Made by a program: the position numbers and the translations under genes
In this document: piece by piece, positions 23,301 to 33,337 of the stretch
Layout of the letters: each line of letters starts with the position of its first letter
Numbering within the stretch: position 1 is the first letter of the stretch
Source: Eucommia ulmoides
Lineage: Eukaryota > Streptophyta > Magnoliopsida > Garryales > Eucommiaceae
Direction of reading: 5' to 3'
DNA: 64,000 nt
Assembly: GCA_016647705.1 (NCBI GenBank)
Contig: CM028335.1
Coordinates: 37,578,712 to 37,642,711, forward strand
The notes under the pieces: generated by a model
Databases searched by the model: none
Told to the model about the DNA's origin: nothing
What the model saw: the letters and a program-made list of their open reading frames with translations, nothing else

Positions 23301-25631
23301 GGCAAGCAAAAGGTCAAAAGATCTTGTGTGGAACACATTTTGTAAATAGGCAAGACAAAAATTTGCAATTTCTGTGGAGAAGTAACCAAATGTGGCATAT
23401 ATCGGGCTAAAAAGCACATTGTTGGAGGGCATAGGATTACTATCGTTTGCAAAAAAATGTTCATCTCATGTGAAGGAGGAAATTGAACGATACATGTCCA
23501 AAGAGAAGAAAGAGAAAGAGCAAGTTAATTTTGGACTACCCGACTTTGACGGCTTGTGGAATAAGGATGAGGATGAGGATGATGATTAGTTTCAAAAGGT
23601 TATGTCCGATAAAAGATCCAAATATCCACGCAAAAAGGGCCCATTGATATGTATTTCGTTTTTGTCCAAAAACTACTGTTAAAAAACGAAATGGGAACCA
23701 AACTAAAGTGGATGACAATGATCCTGTGAAAAAAGAGTTGAGGTCTCAAGCTTGTACACTCATAGTGAGATGGATGTATGATGCAAGAATTCTGTGAATT
23801 ATGATAGTTCTCAAGCGATCACTGAGGGTATCAGATAGTTTGGTCCAGGCACGAAAACACCATTATACCATGAAGTTAGAGTTCCCCTACTAAAGAAAGA
23901 GGTGGAAGACTGGCAATTGAGTCCAAAAAAATCGTCCAAAGGGCAAGCAATAGGCTGAGCATCGGGTTGAAAATTCAACCCAAGCCCCGGAACTTCCTTT
24001 GAGAAGAAAGAGTCGTCTAGGGGCGGTGTGGAATCGAGAGGGGGGAGAAGGGCTCTGCGAAAGGAAGATTTACACAAATAAGGAAATGAACTCTTCAAAG
24101 GATTGATGCTATTTATAGAAACCAAAGGGATGCTTACCATAATTGCTTGGTACCGTTTTCTTCAACTACGCGCCATGTAAGGGCTAGTCCCACCGACGGG
24201 TCGTTAAGCACCACAAGACCTCTAGAAAAGATTCACGAGAGGACGTTGTTGTGAATTGATCCGTGCGGCTGGACTAAGTCACCACTGTGAAATGAACAGC
24301 CAACACAAAGGACAGCCTCCAAGTTTCCATGTCTAAAAAAAATATCATGAGGGCCGTTCCTGAGTCCGAACCTCGTGTGCATTCTAAAAAAAAGATAAGG
24401 GAGGCACATATAAGATAACGTTCTGCCAGTCCAAAGAAAAAACTTCAAAGGAATATTCAGCCAAGTGATCGTTGGCACAGAGTGAGAGGCCTATGTGCTC
24501 TACAAAAACTACCTAATCAGGCGTAGATTGTCGAACCAGAACACCCGGGCGACATTTGTTTAAGCACCAACCCGCATGCGAGAAGAAACCGTCAACCTAG
24601 ACGAAGGAAAGTGGTCCCTAACATAGTTGGTTGCAAATATCCGCCAGCAAATCACATAAAAAGAAATTTCTCCAGTGGATTCTGCTTTTTGTATAAAATC
24701 TTGTGTAAATTACACTAGCGGAATTCTGCTACTTTGTCAAATTTCAGAATTTTCACAATAGAACTTTGAACCCATTATATATTTTCAGCTTTATTATCAC
24801 TCAGAGAAGCTCTCTTTTATGTCCAAAATACAAATTAAAATCAGTGGAGTAATCTTAGGTGCAGTGGAATTCCACCGGTTTTCTAGAATCACAATAAACC
24901 TATCAACAATGAGTTTTTGTGGATTTGGACTTGTGTTTATGGAGTTACTAGCATTTGAAATCATTGGTTTTTTTGGCAACGATAACACGGGTAAATTTAT
25001 AAAAGTCCTTTGATGGAGATTTTTGTCCATCAGAGCTCCAGCCGACTGCCCCAAAGACACCCAGGAAAAAAGAACGTGTAGAATTGAGGAAACTGAAACT
25101 GAAACTGAACCATAGGAGCTCTAGCTAACGTACCAAATTCTAATAAATCTCGCATACCACTAAAGCCTGAAGTCTAATAAGACCAGTTCTAAATCTTTAC
25201 AATAGACTGCAATCGGAACGCAATACAGAGACAAAAAAAACATAAATATTCCGAATTGAGAGGTTTAATTTCAAACGACAGATGAAAATTGAGAACGACC
25301 ACCAAAAAAATTGGTTACATGTGATATATGAACTCGGAAACAAAAGTCAACTCACTTCGATGCCAAAAGCGGGCTTAAACTCGTTGAACGTCCGAATACG
25401 AAGACAGGCAGCGGCCCAGAGTTCGGGCTCCGTGACGGCCTCGGCAACAGTCACCGTGGACTGATCGATCAATATTCTTTCTTGAGGACAAAGTTGCGAA
25501 GAAATTATAGATTTTGTGCAACTCAAGTGCGAAGGAAGATGGAAGGAAGGAACGCAGGCAGAGGCAAATTGTGATTTGCAGGTGAAGGAAATGGGTAGGA
25601 AACAAGATGAGGAGACAGCCATGTCTGGCAT
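14385..25631 (-). CDS. Plastid-type GNAT N-acetyltransferase, five coding exons
   Basis: The exons on the minus strand are 25631-25356, 21474-21319, 16169-16074, 15554-15434 and 14557-14385. All introns are GT-AG, the phases agree, and the sum is 822 bases, about 273 residues plus a stop. Residues 1-60 are Ser-rich and poor in acidic residues, like a chloroplast transit peptide. The GNAT core follows, with the strand VVVGSLDLNQCLRLPDEI (about 154-171), the segment LTNVCVAKELQRNGLGYALV, and the acetyl-CoA-binding QxxGxG signature at about 197-202. The C-terminal part contains DLYVHVAVDNEPAKNLYMKS and WQARFLDRPRRILLW, typical of the Arabidopsis AT4G28030 (GNAT7) type. Known plastid GNATs acetylate protein N-termini and lysines; activity here is inferred. 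A second ATG (25622) fits a slightly shorter start. Introns 1 and 2 (3.9 and 5.1 kb) are full of transposon remnants. A 24 kb retroelement begins about 170 bp upstream of the ATG. Confidence 0.9.
14551..14888. repeat. Tandem duplication of about 169 bp across an intron-exon edge
   Basis: Units 14551-14719 and 14720-14888 are near-identical. Each begins with gttaatcctgaaattccatag, which on the minus strand holds the intron-4 acceptor of the GNAT gene (tttcag before gattaac). Intron 4 therefore carries a second copy of the acceptor with the first seven exon bases. Each unit also contains a tRNA-like stretch ('tgatgtagtgataaaa' then 'gggttcaaacc', plus strand), suggesting SINE-derived DNA. Confidence 0.88.
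14918..15362. mobile_element. PIF/Harbinger-type MITE, 445 bp
   Basis: The terminal inverted repeats read cggctcgtttggttgaat at the left and attcaaccaaacgagccg at the right. The flanking direct repeat is TTA (14915-14917 and 15363-15365), the 3 bp target duplication of PIF/Harbinger elements. There is no coding capacity. It lies in intron 4 of the GNAT gene, between exons 15434-15554 and 14385-14557. Confidence 0.85.
16580..17670. other. AT-rich intron DNA with MITE-like start and low-complexity tracts
   Basis: A MITE-like left end, 'atgcgtttggtcgaacggaatgg', lies at about 16580, but no matching inverted right end was found. The rest is A/T-rich, with poly-T, poly-A and a minisatellite-like 'gaacaaaa' pattern, ending in a poly-G run. 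All of it is inside intron 2 of the GNAT gene. Confidence 0.5.
17647..17668. repeat. Poly-G run of 22 bases
   Basis: There are 22 consecutive G residues on the plus strand, preceded by GT repeats and pyrimidine tracts, in GNAT intron 2. On the transcribed pre-mRNA this reads as poly-C. G runs of this length are rare in AT-rich plant DNA, can form G-quadruplexes, and are prone to length errors in sequencing. Confidence 0.95.
17671..19672. mobile_element. Inverted-repeat DNA element, about 2 kb, split by a MITE
   Basis: The left end (taattgcaatgtactcccttgtactt) and the reverse complement of the right end (taattgtactttatactttgtacttgg) match over about 45 bases with differences. No transposase is visible. 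The target duplication is unclear because the left flank is poly-G and the right is CA-rich. Its long, poor inverted repeats are closest to Mutator-like non-autonomous elements. A 997 bp element lies nested within it. Confidence 0.55.
18374..19370. mobile_element. Nested MITE-like element, 997 bp, with TAA duplication
   Basis: The ends read ggtggcgtttggttagtgtt at the left and aacactaaccaaacagggcc at the right, with TAA repeated on both sides (18371-18373 and 19371-19373), as in PIF/Harbinger non-autonomous elements. The interior contains several copies of an 'aaatcgaaatcgatttc' palindromic motif at 18655-18890 and a GC-richer open stretch at 18910-19190 that is not a recognisable gene. Related remnants occur at about 49740-49860. 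Confidence 0.72.
19683..19769 (-). mobile_element. tRNA-derived SINE head
   Basis: On the minus strand there is a box A-like tagcttagtggtaagg (plus 19744-19759) and, about 45 bases on, a box B-like ggttcaaatc (plus 19703-19712), spaced as in a tRNA-type internal RNA polymerase III promoter. No cloverleaf can be drawn, so this is a SINE head rather than a tRNA gene. The SINE body is not delimited. Confidence 0.45.
19785..20990 (+). mobile_element. Ty1/copia gag-protease-pre-integrase fossil
   Basis: Pieces in copia order are visible on the plus strand: a gag tail; a CCHC knuckle beginning CTFCGKENHTRR at about 20238-20273; a protease-like region near 20505-20560; a stretch resembling the protease to GAG_pre-integrase spacer at 20650-20800; and a GAG_pre-integrase stretch with HQSFENLKLLFP near 20930-20975. 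Integrase and reverse transcriptase are absent and no LTRs are seen. It is broken in many places. It lies in GNAT intron 2, on the strand opposite to the gene. Confidence 0.7.
21475..22640. other. GNAT intron 1, part near exon 2
   Basis: No gene is seen. The stretch at 21830-21930 ('ggctcaaggcgcaaagg...gcctaagcatgaggtgcaaatc') resembles the GGCGC-rich ends of hAT elements and may be an opposing or older hAT end. The stretch at 22245-22400 resembles the terminal part of an unassigned repeat. Pyrimidine-rich DNA follows at 22450-22620. Confidence 0.4.
22640..23905 (+). pseudogene. hAT transposon remnant: 5' end, BED zinc finger and DUF659 pieces
   Basis: A 'gcacctaggcacaagg...caaggcg' rich stretch (22650-22740), usual near hAT 5' ends, is followed by low-complexity pyrimidines. 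Transposase remnants come next on the plus strand. Near 23353-23460 is a BED-type zinc finger in pieces (CNFC-like start, IYRAKKHIVGGH). At 23468-23590 are VKEEIERYMSKEKKEKEQ and an acidic tail. At 23630-23660 is KGPIDMYF. At 23725-23900 are DPVKKELRSQACTLIVRWMY and YHEVRVPLLKKEVED, matching the DUF659 start of hAT transposases. The frame changes several times and the catalytic RNase H-like core is missing, so it is dead. It lies in GNAT intron 1. Confidence 0.75.
23906..25355. other. GNAT intron 1, 5' part
   Basis: The GC-richer stretch at 23906-24650 abuts the hAT remnant abruptly and looks like another repeat, possibly LTR-like, but neither ends nor domains are recognised. The stretch at 24660-25355 is ordinary AT-rich intron, ending at the exon 1 donor (GAA followed by gtgagt on the minus strand). 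Confidence 0.4.
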
Positions 25632-25798
25632 TAATCTCCCCTCTTTCTCTCCGTCTCTCAGCCAAAACTTTGCCCGATACCTAGCACCCGATATCCAGCA
25701 ACAAGTGCATACATAAATGAGGTTGACTCTGATCTTTCTCGTTATCTATTCTTTGACCATTTGACTGATGTGTGCGCCCATTTTCCTCAACCGTTGAT

Positions 25799-26645
25799 TG
25801 ATGGATAGGCCTACTGGTTTTATACGGAGTTTGTGTGCGATGATGTCATGGCCCCGTTTGGTTAGGTTGCGGATAATTAGGACATCTTTGGTTAGTGGTA
25901 ATAAAAAAAAAAATGACAGGATATATTTTTATTTATTTTAAAAAAAATATATTTTTTTAATCTTATTTAGCTAGAAAAAAAAGAAAAAGAGTAAAAATAA
26001 TTATTTTAATATAATTTACTATTTTATCTTCATATATTATAAAAATAAATTAATTATCATTGGTAGAATTATAATTTTATTCATTTTTAATTATTTCCCT
26101 TCATTTTCTTCTCATATTTGTAAGGAAAAAAAATTGCATTAAAAATTGTATTTTTTTCATCCTATTTTCTTTTTTCTTCTATTTTCCATTCAACCAAACA
26201 AATTTTTTTTTTTCATTTTCTTTTCTATCCATTTTGCACCAAACCAAACGCACCCTTAGTGTTTTCACTTTTACCATCCTATTCCTTAATGATGAAAGAG
26301 GCCAACTGAAAAATAAAATAAAAATTAATAATAAAAAAAAAAAAAAAAATCTTGCTCAAATAATTCAATAATCAATTAATCAAATGTGTCTTTTTATTAT
26401 AATAAAACCTCATTATAAAGGCAACAATAACGGCTACTTAACAAGATAAGAAAGAATAATAGCTACTTTAACGACTATTTGCCAAAATAATAATAACGGT
26501 TACTTGACAAAATAAGAATAACGGTTACTTAATAGCTACTTTATTAGCTATAAATGTAATTAACTACTATAGAAAAAGTGACTAATGATTTTTCTGCCTC
26601 CTTCATACATGAGTTCAAAACGGTGACCTTAGTCGATCCCCATCA
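25799..26645 (-). repeat. Chromovirus 3' LTR, containing a MITE
   Basis: It matches 49316-49727 over 'ggttttat.cggagtttgtg...catggccccgtttggtt' and again over 'tgttttcacttt...ctccttaatgat.aaagaggccaa' to the ends (ccccatca against ccctatca). The copy here is longer because it holds a 376 bp MITE and extra 'ataacggctactt' type repeats at 26425-26560. It starts about 170 bp upstream of the GNAT start codon. Confidence 0.75.
25880..26255. mobile_element. PIF/Harbinger-type MITE with an empty site in the other LTR
   Basis: The ends are ggacatctttggtta at the left and accaaacgcaccc at the right. TTA is repeated at 25877-25879 and 26256-26258. The interior is poly-A/T-rich without coding. In the partner LTR at about 49390-49410 the same flanks are joined directly (gatgattattgttttcac), giving an empty site and showing that the MITE arrived after the chromovirus. 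Confidence 0.88.
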
Positions 26646-26689
26646 TTTCTCCATGGCTGAAAAGAAGTCGCCTCCAGAGAGTTATAAGA

Positions 26690-27077
26690 TTGCTACTACT
26701 CCAAGAGGTCAGGTGAAAGTCGTCTTAACTCCTCATCTAGAATCCACGTAGCATTTGAGAGTGGTAGACCTTTCCATTTGACAAGATATCTTTGATATCC
26801 ACCTTGTGACGAGCCAATGATCTCGTCTTCTAACACATCTTCAATTTGATCATCTTTATATGTTGGAAGACAAGTTGCTTTGGTATTCATGCAGATGAAT
26901 TAACATCTTTCCAAGGAAGAGTACTTGTAGAAAAAATACGGGGCTCAAATGTGCCTCGATAAGGTAGCAAGTCTTTCACATTGAAAACACAACTAATATG
27001 CATATGAGATGGTAAATTAAGTAAATAAGCATTAAGTCCAAGTCTAAAGAGAATACGGTGTGGCCCCATAACTCTAA
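26690..27077 (-). mobile_element. Chromovirus integrase C-terminus and chromodomain
   Basis: On the minus strand, 27069-26887 reads as the integrase C-terminal part (LNAYLLNLPSHMHISCVFNV, then LPYRGTFEP). Further left, 26845-26700 is a chromodomain (YQRYLVKWKGLP, then ATWILDEEL). Chromodomains at the integrase tail define chromoviruses and are known to guide insertion to marked chromatin. The piece ends at the boundary of the Athila-like element. It is a fossil fragment. Confidence 0.88.
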
Positions 27078-28275
27078 TGATAAATTGATTTTCTCTATAT
27101 ATTTCTAGCCGATTTTAGTAGTTTTCAAGTGTTCTTGTAATGCTTTAATTCATTTTTATTTGTTTTTATGCAAATTAGGTGTTATGGGCAAAAACAGTCG
27201 AAACTCGAGCTAATCGGTAGGACGTCGGTGAAGAAACAGTTAAAAAAAGATAAAAAATGGCTTTCTGCAACAAGCAACAGCCAGTGGTTGTTCTGACCAT
27301 TGCTCGCTGCAGCGACCAGACACAGCTGGCAACGCATTTTTAGATATTTTTAAGATATTTTTTTATTTCTTTTTATATCCCTTCATCCTACTATTGCCAA
27401 GAACGTTTTTGGAGAGCCCTAGATCAGACCAAGCAAGAGGAGCACATTATTGGAGAAGAAGAAACAATCTTGGAGTGGATTTTGCGGAAGTGAAACTATC
27501 CACTTTACAGATTTGTCTTTCCTTTATTGTTTCTAAATTTTGTTGATTATTTGATAATGTTTATCTCATGTGTTATTGAATATTCGGTTATGGCCATGAG
27601 TAGCTAAGCATTTATTATCTAGGGATTGATGTAGTTCATGAATATATATGTTTGAGTAAATCTTTGTTTCGTTAACGGTTGTTCATCCCTATTCGATTGT
27701 GTTTATCTTTTTATTACTTCCATAGTATGCTTGTTATGATATTGTGGTTAATTTGAGAATATGGGGTTTAACACTTAGGAGAGGTAACCCCGAATTCGGA
27801 TTAGGGTTAAAAAGACAACACAACGTTCTAATGTTTCAGGAGATTATTAGAACGTGTGCAATCCGTGAGGTTGGGGCAAGACTCATATAATCATTTAGAC
27901 GTTAGATAGGGATATCGGTGTTGACGTGGTTGCATATTCACTCACTTTACACTCAGGAGAGGTAGTGAGTGAGTTTTAGACACCTAGATTGTTGAATAGA
28001 TTGATAACCATTAATGTAAACTATACTAAATCAAACACGTGTAAGTGAACGAAGTTAATCCCTAGATAATCCATTATCATATAATTAATCTCAAGTATTT
28101 TAGTTTAATTAGTTTTCAAATAGAGAACACATATCAAATCTATAATCGTCTAGATAAAATTGAGTTATGTTAATTGTAGTACTTAACTAGTTCTAACGAT
28201 AAATCCTAGTAGATGACACTCGATCTTTGGATCCACTTTATTACTTGTTGACCTTATGCACTTGCGAGTAATTCA
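27078..28275 (+). repeat. Athila-like 5' LTR
   Basis: This is a 1198 bp terminal repeat matching 32127-33337. It contains a short repeated motif around 'gctgcagcga' (27300-27330), a TG start and a TTCA end. Confidence 0.85.
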
Positions 28276-29315
28276 AGCATTACTATGGAAATGAAGAATG
28301 AGTTGTGGAAAGTATCTCCCTCGTTGACGACTAATGTGGATCGTTATTGAGTCCAGCTAGGGACGTTAAATTTAGCAGCTTTTTTGATATACAACCCATA
28401 AAAATGGTTCTCGACTATTTTTGCTAAAATAAATTTTTTGGAGGTTGAAGTGATCTCAATGCGAGTTTGTTTAGTAAATGGAGGAGTTCGGATGTTCGGG
28501 GATGATAAATGATCTTGAACGAGGAGAAATAGCGAAACGGCAACGAAACGGTGGCTGACCGTTGGCAAAAATACAGAAAAGCAGGACTTAGGCCTGCAGA
28601 CTTAAACTCGTTGCAGTGAGCTCTTGCTCATTGTAGCAACCAAACGTCAGAAAGGCCACTACCCTTTTCTCGCTACAGCAAGAAAACCAACTCGCTGCAG
28701 CAAGAGCACCCCTATTTTGATAAATAGGGGCGTCGTTTCATGTTTTCCCTATTTTTAAACCCTAAAAACCGATTCTCTCCTCCATGTTTTCTTCCAAGCC
28801 ATTATATAACCTCAAATCCATCCCCCCATCCTCAAAAACCTATATCCCCACCACAAATCACCCGAAAAATCACCATTCACAACCTTAACTTCAGTATTTC
28901 TAAGGGTTGGAGTTCAAGTGTTGAGATCTCCATTTCACACGATTTGGGCACTCATTATTCTTCAAGTAAGTTTTTTAAAATGAAATTTCACTTGTGTGCT
29001 ACCATTTTGTTATTGATTGGTTGTTAGATTGAAGTTTGAATGTGAAATTGTTGGATGTGGTTGAAACCCTTGACCCTACAATTTCCATTGGGGATTTTGT
29101 CTGTTCTATTGTGAATATGGGTCAATTTTTTGGTGAATTAAACATTGTTTTGTGGTGGTTTGATTTTTGGATTGAAGATTTGGTGTGAAATTTGTGGAAC
29201 TTGTGTTGCCAATTGGGGATTTTCTGTTTTGCTGAAGTTGTAGGTTCAAATCTTTGAATAGGGAAGACCATATTGTGATTGGTGAAGGGATTTTTTGTGT
29301 GTTGAATCGATATCA

Positions 29316-30500
29316 TGCCTAAGAAATCCGTTGCTAAACGACAAAGGGATGAGGGATCCAGTTCGCGAGCCGTTGATCCCGTTTTGGATTACGATTCAAG
29401 CCGTTTCGTTTCCAAGTAGGTGGAGCAACATTTCAATAGGTTTGAGGAAAAATGAAATTGAATTCGTGAACACAGCTTTGCCAATCTAGATGATCTTCCA
29501 GATGAGATAGCAAATGTGATACGAGATAGAGATTGGAAGCGCTTTTGTAGGACCTGGCCTAGGTGACGTTACCTTGGTTGGTGAATTCTTCGCAAACGTC
29601 GTAGATTACGAGAACCACATGACCATGGTCCAGAATCATGTGGTAAAATTTGATGTTAATACGATAAACGAGCACTTGTGGTTGCCTACTGAGGAGTTTG
29701 ATGAAAATTTGGATGAGGATGTGACGAAAGAGGATTTGGACATAGTCATCAAGGGGATTTGTTCGGGAAATATGCGTTCGGTACATACGAGGCCAGATAT
29801 GGCTATTTTTCCGTCCAAGCACTTGAAAAAATTCCCAAAAATATGGTTCCACTTCGTCTGCGCCAGACTGCATCCGATGGCTCATTTGACTGACATGACC
29901 AAAGACATGGCATTAACTTTATATTCTATTGAGACAAATCAGCCATTAAATGTCTATTTTCTCATCAATTGCCCCATCTATTATGCCATCTAGAACACCA
30001 ATACCGACCTGCCCTTTCCTTCTCTACTCACAGAGCTATTTTGGAAAGCAGGGATTGCAATTTCGAACGACAACTTGTGCCATCCCAAAAGAGCTCTAGA
30101 TCTCCCAGACATGAAGAGAATATGGAACAAGGAACCTGAGGGTACAGTAGAGGATGAAGCAGGGCCATCCAGGGCACAAGGTTTTGAGGCTCCCGTTAGA
30201 GCGAAAATCTCAATGGAAAGTCTTAATCAACAAGTGGTATACCAGAGGGAGTAACTTTAGGTTCTACGTCTTGACATCGCCGAAATCCGAAATGAAAACG
30301 CTGAATTTCAAATGTATCAGGATTCGTACAACCAAACGATGCATCAGGCTCTCCAGTACTTCGGAATGGCAGCCGGCTATAACATGAGTGGCTATCCCCC
30401 GATGTACCTGCTCTCGGATTATCTTCAGCAACTACCACAAAATCCCTCCTATCACAATGGTAGTAGGGACAAAATGCCTCACGACGGTCAGTAGGAGGTG
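29316..30500 (+). mobile_element. Athila-like gag remnant (plant transposon-protein domain)
   Basis: The region begins at 29316 with MPKKSVAKRQRDEGSSSRA, a basic N-terminus typical of this gag type. It continues with a recognisable central domain in 29574-29990 (LVGEFFANVV near 29572, VVKFDVNTINEHLWLP near 29640, and PSKHLKKFPKIWFHFVCARL). That domain is the 'putative plant transposon protein' domain found with Athila-related and gag-only elements. A Gln/Tyr-rich tail with a predicted coiled region follows. The frame is broken. Confidence 0.75.
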
Positions 30501-30665
30501 ATCCTTCAATGTCTCACCTCCCAGGTACGTGTTCAAAACCCACTTAGTCACCATGCTATATGTCTATTGTTAAGATCGATGTTGGGTCACTGTGGACACT
30601 GCCCATTTTCAGTTTGGGGGGATTTTTTTGTTTTGTATGCTTTTCTTGTTTAATGACTTTTTGTT

Positions 30666-30770
30666 GGTTATGTAGTTAAGTTAAATAGTTGTTAAACGTT
30701 ATGTAGTTAAGTTAAATAGTTGTTAAACGTTATGTAGTTAAGTTAAATAGTTGTTAAATGTTGTGTTGTT
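30666..30770. repeat. Tandem repeat, about 33 bp by three
   Basis: Three close copies of ttatgtagttaagttaaatag followed by ttgttaaacg lie downstream of the Athila-like gag region, in its non-coding spacer. Confidence 0.9.
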
Positions 30771-32126
30771 TAATTTCATGCATGTTTGTTTAGTATTAGT
30801 GTAACTGTATTTATGTTTGTAGCTGTTGTTATTATGTGTTGAGTTTTGTGGTTCTTTTAGACCATTACCCAATGATGATATTAACCACTAGTTGTTTATC
30901 GAGGTCAAGGGTAATTCCTATTCATGTGTGTTCTGTGTGCTTAACATCTCGTTTTGGTAAAAGTGATTGTGGATCCTAATTTGCACGAGCACGTAGACTC
31001 AATGTACTAGATATCCAATTGATTTGACGCCAATTATCCAATAACCAAGTTCATGACAAATTTAAGGGATTTTGAACCTGATTGGGGAAAATTCGAGGTG
31101 AAATTCTAGGCGAGGTAGTTTAAGAGATATAATTTAGGTATTCATTTTGATTGCTTGAGTCGTTGAAGCCTTCCATGCAAAATATTGTACCTCTCATTAC
31201 CCTATCGAAGCCTTTTAGCCATTTCAATTATGAACACGCATCAAATACCTTGGCTAGTTAATTTTTTTTTTCCAAACCATTGTCGCTATACTTAAGGTAC
31301 GAATCAAGTTGTAATCAATTTAGCATTTGTTTATGCTAATTAAAGTGAGCGATTGGGTTATGGGCGAACTTTTGATTGGTTCGGTATTCGAGTACTCACT
31401 TGTTATTTTTCGATCGTAGTTCCACACCCGTGAAATTGTACAGATCAAATAAGTTTGGTGGTGTGGTTAGTAAAAAAAAAACATGTGTAAATATGGTTTT
31501 GTTTTTGTTTGTTTAGACAAGTGAGTACTACTTTTAAAAAGTAAGTTCGGGGTTGTTTTGGATTGATCTTTGTGGGTACGAGTGTGATTGAGTGCCAAGC
31601 GTAGTGCTGTGAGTATCGATGATCTAAAGACGTTATCTTGTTTTATATTCCCATTTTACCCTTGGCCAAATGTTAAAAACCGAACCAAGTCCTTCTGATC
31701 TTTTAGAATTGCTTAGCCTACATTAGTGGAGAGTGGAACCCAGTCTGGCTTATGGAATTCTTATACCTCTTCGGTTTAAGTCATGAACTTTGTTGGTGGA
31801 TAATCCAATCCGATCTTTGGATGGTTGTGTAATGAGTTTTCGCACATACACTTGAACAGGATCTAGAATGGCGTTTACTGTTATTGAATGTTGAAATTCT
31901 AGAACATCACATGGTGCGGTTTTATTCTTGAACTCAATATGATTCGGGGCCGTTGAGAAAAAAAAATGGTCGATTAGTTGAAATTCAAAACTCACACGTC
32001 GATATTTTTAGTTCATTTGAGTCTTTCATTTTTAATATTTGTGTTCGTTATTTCGTTGTAGTAGTTTGTTTTATTGTGTGGGTGTTTTTGCTTGAGGACA
32101 AGCAAAATTTCAAGTTTGGGGGTATT

Positions 32127-33337
32127 TGATAGATTGACTTTATCTATATATTTCCAAGTCAATTTTGATAGTTTTCAAGTGTTCTTGTAATATTTTAATT
32201 CATTTTTATTTGTTTTTATGCAAATCAGGTGTTATGGCAAAAAACGGTTAAAACTCGAGCTAATCAATAGGACATCGGTGAAGAAACGGTTAAAAAAAGA
32301 GCAAAAATGACTTCTTGCAACGAGCAACAGCCAGTGGCTGTTCTGACCATTGCTCGTTGCAACGACCAGACATAGCTGGCAACGCATTTTTAGATATTTG
32401 TAAGATATTTTTTTATTTCTATTTGTATCCCTTCATCCTACCATTGCCAAGAACATTTTTAAAGAGCCCTAAATCAGACCAAGCAAGAGAAACACATTAT
32501 TAGAGAAGAGCAAATGATCTTGGATCAAATTTTGCATAAGTGGAACCATCCACTTTATAGATTTGCCTTTTCTTTCTTCTTTCTCTATTTGTTTCTAGAC
32601 TTTGTTGATTATTTGATGATGTTTATCTTATGTGTTGTTGAATATTCGGTTATATCCATGAGTATCTAAGCGTTTATTATCTAGGGATTGATGTAGTTCA
32701 TGAATATACATGTTTGAGTAAATCTTTGTTTCGTTAACGGTTGTTCATCCCTATTCGATTGTGTTTACCGTTTTATTATTTCTATAGTATACTTGTTATG
32801 ATATTGTGGTTGGTTTGAGAATACGGGGTTTGACACTCGGGAGAGGTAACCCCGGATTTGGACTAGGATTAAAAACACAACACAACGTTCTAATGTTTTG
32901 GGAGATTATTAGAACGTGTGTAATCTGTGAGGTTGGGGCAAGACTCATACAATTATTTAGACACTAGATAGGGATATCGGTGTTGACATGGTTGCATATT
33001 CACTCACTTTATACTCGGGAGAGGTAGTGAGTGAGTTTTAGACACCTAGATTGTTGAATAGATTGATAACTGTTAATGTAAACTAGACTAAATCAAACAC
33101 ATATAAGTGAATGAAGTTAATCCCTAGATAATCCATTCTCATAGAATTAATCCCAAGTATTTTAGTTTAATTAGTTTTCAAATAGCGAACACATGTCAAA
33201 TCTCTAATCGTCTAGATAAAATTGAGTTATGTCAATTGTAGTACTTAACTAGTTCTAACGATAAATCCCAGTGGATGACACTTGATCTTCGGATCCATTT
33301 TATTACTTGTTGACCTCGTGCACTTGCGAGTAATTCA
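32127..33337 (+). repeat. Athila-like 3' LTR
   Basis: This is a 1211 bp partner of 27078-28275, directly after the purine tract at about 32110-32126. At its right edge the chromovirus reverse transcriptase remnant resumes on the minus strand. Confidence 0.85.

Larger units (their letters stand above)
27078..33337 (+). mobile_element. Athila-like gag-only LTR element
   Basis: LTRs at 27078-28275 and 32127-33337 begin TGATA and end TTCA. Before the right LTR is the purine stretch 'caagtttgggggtatt', preceded by 'gcttgaggacaagcaaaatttc', the usual tail of Athila-related elements. The interior holds one gag-like region (about 29316-30500) and then about 1.6 kb of non-coding DNA. No protease, RT or integrase was recognised in 3.85 kb. 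It interrupts chromovirus pol, but the two flanks do not rejoin exactly and no target duplication is evident. By eye the LTRs differ by several percent, so it is of moderate age, and the coding region is broken. Confidence 0.8.

Noticed and set aside
24233-24478. 81-codon minus-strand frame as a small gene
   Set aside because: It lies in intron 1 of the GNAT gene in an unassigned repeat-like stretch and has no family resemblance I can name.
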